Shown piece after piece: positions 6,363 to 6,552 of a stretch of DNA of 6,552 nt. Under the pieces are notes generated by a model. The model had not been told where the DNA came from. It saw nothing but the letters and a program-made list of their open reading frames with translations, and ran no database searches. How positions within the stretch are numbered: the first letter of the stretch is position 1; each line of letters begins with the position of its first letter. The position numbers and the translations under genes are program-made. The stretch comes from Oribacterium sp. (lineage in GTDB: Bacteria; Bacillota_A; Clostridia; Lachnospirales; Lachnospiraceae), in the NCBI GenBank assembly GCA_017940955.1, contig JAGAXP010000276.1:1-6552 (forward strand), given 5' to 3'.

Positions 6363-6397
6363 CCGCTCAAATATGCATGGATAGTGAATTGTAATAC

Positions 6398-6468
6398 TAA
6401 CTTCCACCCCTCTTAAGGCAGCCATGGAAGTTACTAATTCCAAACATTGTGGTGGAATTTACTAATTC
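6398..6468. repeat. Cluster of three related repeats (one inverted, two direct)
   Basis: TGGAAGTTACTAATTC (6425-6440) recurs as TGGAATTTACTAATTC (6453-6468), with 15 of 16 bases identical and a start-to-start distance of 28 nt. The inverse TAACTTCCA (6398-6406) is a perfect reverse complement of the first nine bases (6425-6433). AATTCCA (6436-6442) and TGGAATT (6453-6459) form a further dyad. Spaced copies in both orientations in a divergent region next to serine recombinases fit binding sites for a recombinase or regulator. Confidence 0.6.
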
Positions 6469-6471
6469 ATA

Positions 6472-6481
6472 ATGGTACCAT
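6472..6481. repeat. 10-bp perfect palindrome
   Basis: ATGGTACCAT reads the same on both strands and lies between the repeat cluster and the rightward gene. It may be an operator half-site pair or chance. Confidence 0.3.
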
Positions 6482-6526
6482 CCAATAGTTCATCCACATA
6501 TGCTACTCCGGCATAAAGGAGGAACT

Positions 6527-6552
6527 ATGGAATCAACAAATAAGAACAAACA
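6527..6552 (+). CDS. Start of a divergent gene, partial (runs off the window)
   Basis: ATG at 6527 is preceded by AAAGGAGG (6515-6522), an excellent ribosome binding site with a rather short 4-nt spacing. Only the first eight full codons are visible, MESTNKNK, so the product cannot be identified. The gene is read away from the recombinase operon and shares its upstream region, including the repeat cluster. No convincing -35/-10 pair was found on this strand; CATAAT at 6468-6473 is a possible -10 without a good -35. Confidence 0.5.

Larger units (their letters stand above)
6288..6392. repeat. Long-range inverted repeat flanking the recombinase promoter
   Basis: On the minus strand ACAATTCACTAT (6392-6381) is matched by ATAGTGAATATTGT (6301-6288). 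TTCACTAT pairs with ATAGTGAA over 8 bp, then a 2-nt bulge, then ACAA with TTGT over 4 bp. About 79 nt separate the arms. The candidate -35 and -10 lie between them, so the arms could be paired binding sites for a repressor or recombinase. Confidence 0.45.
6213..6443 (-). pseudogene. Degenerate 76-codon frame, possible C-terminal protein remnant
   Basis: The frame opens with TTG at 6443 (first ATG at 6425) and ends with TAG at 6213. An in-frame TAA lies at 6461. Neither start has a good ribosome binding site. The second half contains GGQRNSEYCYRTVP and, near the end, NPVGVRLGFSG. The spacing of GG, EYC, R, P and G-x-RL loosely recalls the C-terminus of formylglycine-generating-enzyme/C-type-lectin-fold proteins, which usually end near GFRL. 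That resemblance is from memory and weak. The frame overlaps the candidate recombinase promoter and several repeats, so it may simply be non-coding. If real, it would be the tail of a gene cut off by insertion of the neighbouring module. Confidence 0.25.
6185..6526. other. Divergent intergenic region, candidate regulatory/attachment region
   Basis: These 342 bases separate the leftward recombinase operon from a rightward gene starting at 6527. They hold no convincing intact gene. What can be seen is a degenerate 76-codon frame on the minus strand, a G+C-rich mini-hairpin with T-tract before Rec1, a candidate recombinase promoter, a long-range inverted repeat flanking that promoter, a cluster of three related repeats at 6398-6468, and the palindrome ATGGTACCAT at 6472-6481. 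Large serine recombinases commonly have their attachment site close to the 5' or 3' end of the gene. This is therefore the best local candidate for an element end, but no crossover sequence can be identified without the partner site. Confidence 0.5.

Noticed and set aside
1..6552. CRISPR array, tRNA or rRNA genes, insertion sequence ends
   Set aside because: No regularly spaced repeats, cloverleaf-like sequence, rRNA signature or DDE transposase was seen.

Overview
The window looks like accessory DNA from a low-to-mid GC Firmicute, most likely a clostridium of the Lachnospiraceae type. The evidence is strong AGGAGG-type ribosome binding sites, minus-strand genes packed with gaps or overlaps of a few bases, and a cassette of large serine recombinases typical of clostridial and streptococcal integrative elements. 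No rRNA, tRNA or CRISPR array was seen.

The core (about 1292-6184, minus strand) is an operon of three complete but divergent large serine recombinases. The order of transcription is Rec1 (543 aa), Rec2 (558 aa from the start supported by its ribosome binding site) and Rec3 (525 aa). Rec1 and Rec2 are 10 nt apart, and Rec2 and Rec3 overlap in ATGA. All three keep the catalytic serine and the resolvase arginine motif. Rec3 has lost the fourth cysteine of its zinc ribbon. Such triplets usually act as the integration/excision module of an integrative element.

Downstream in the same transcriptional direction, 19 nt after Rec3 and with no visible terminator, is a two-domain carboxymuconolactone decarboxylase (CMD)-family gene (493-1272). 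Four nt later comes a second CMD-type gene (261-488) that breaks off in mid-domain at about position 306 and ends in an unrelated tail. That break looks like a junction between modules.

Left of the junction (1-260) a new unit begins. It has a good extended -10 promoter, a 48-nt nearly continuous hairpin followed by a U-tract at the predicted RNA 5' end, and a small minus-strand gene that leaves the window at position 1.

Right of Rec1 (6185-6526) is a repeat-rich regulatory or attachment region of 342 nt. It holds a degenerate 76-codon reading frame, several inverted and direct repeats, and a candidate recombinase promoter. A divergent plus-strand gene starts at 6527 and leaves the window. 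The layout suggests a recombinase module at the end of an integrative element, with 6185-6526 the best place to look for the attachment site. The true boundaries cannot be fixed from this window alone.
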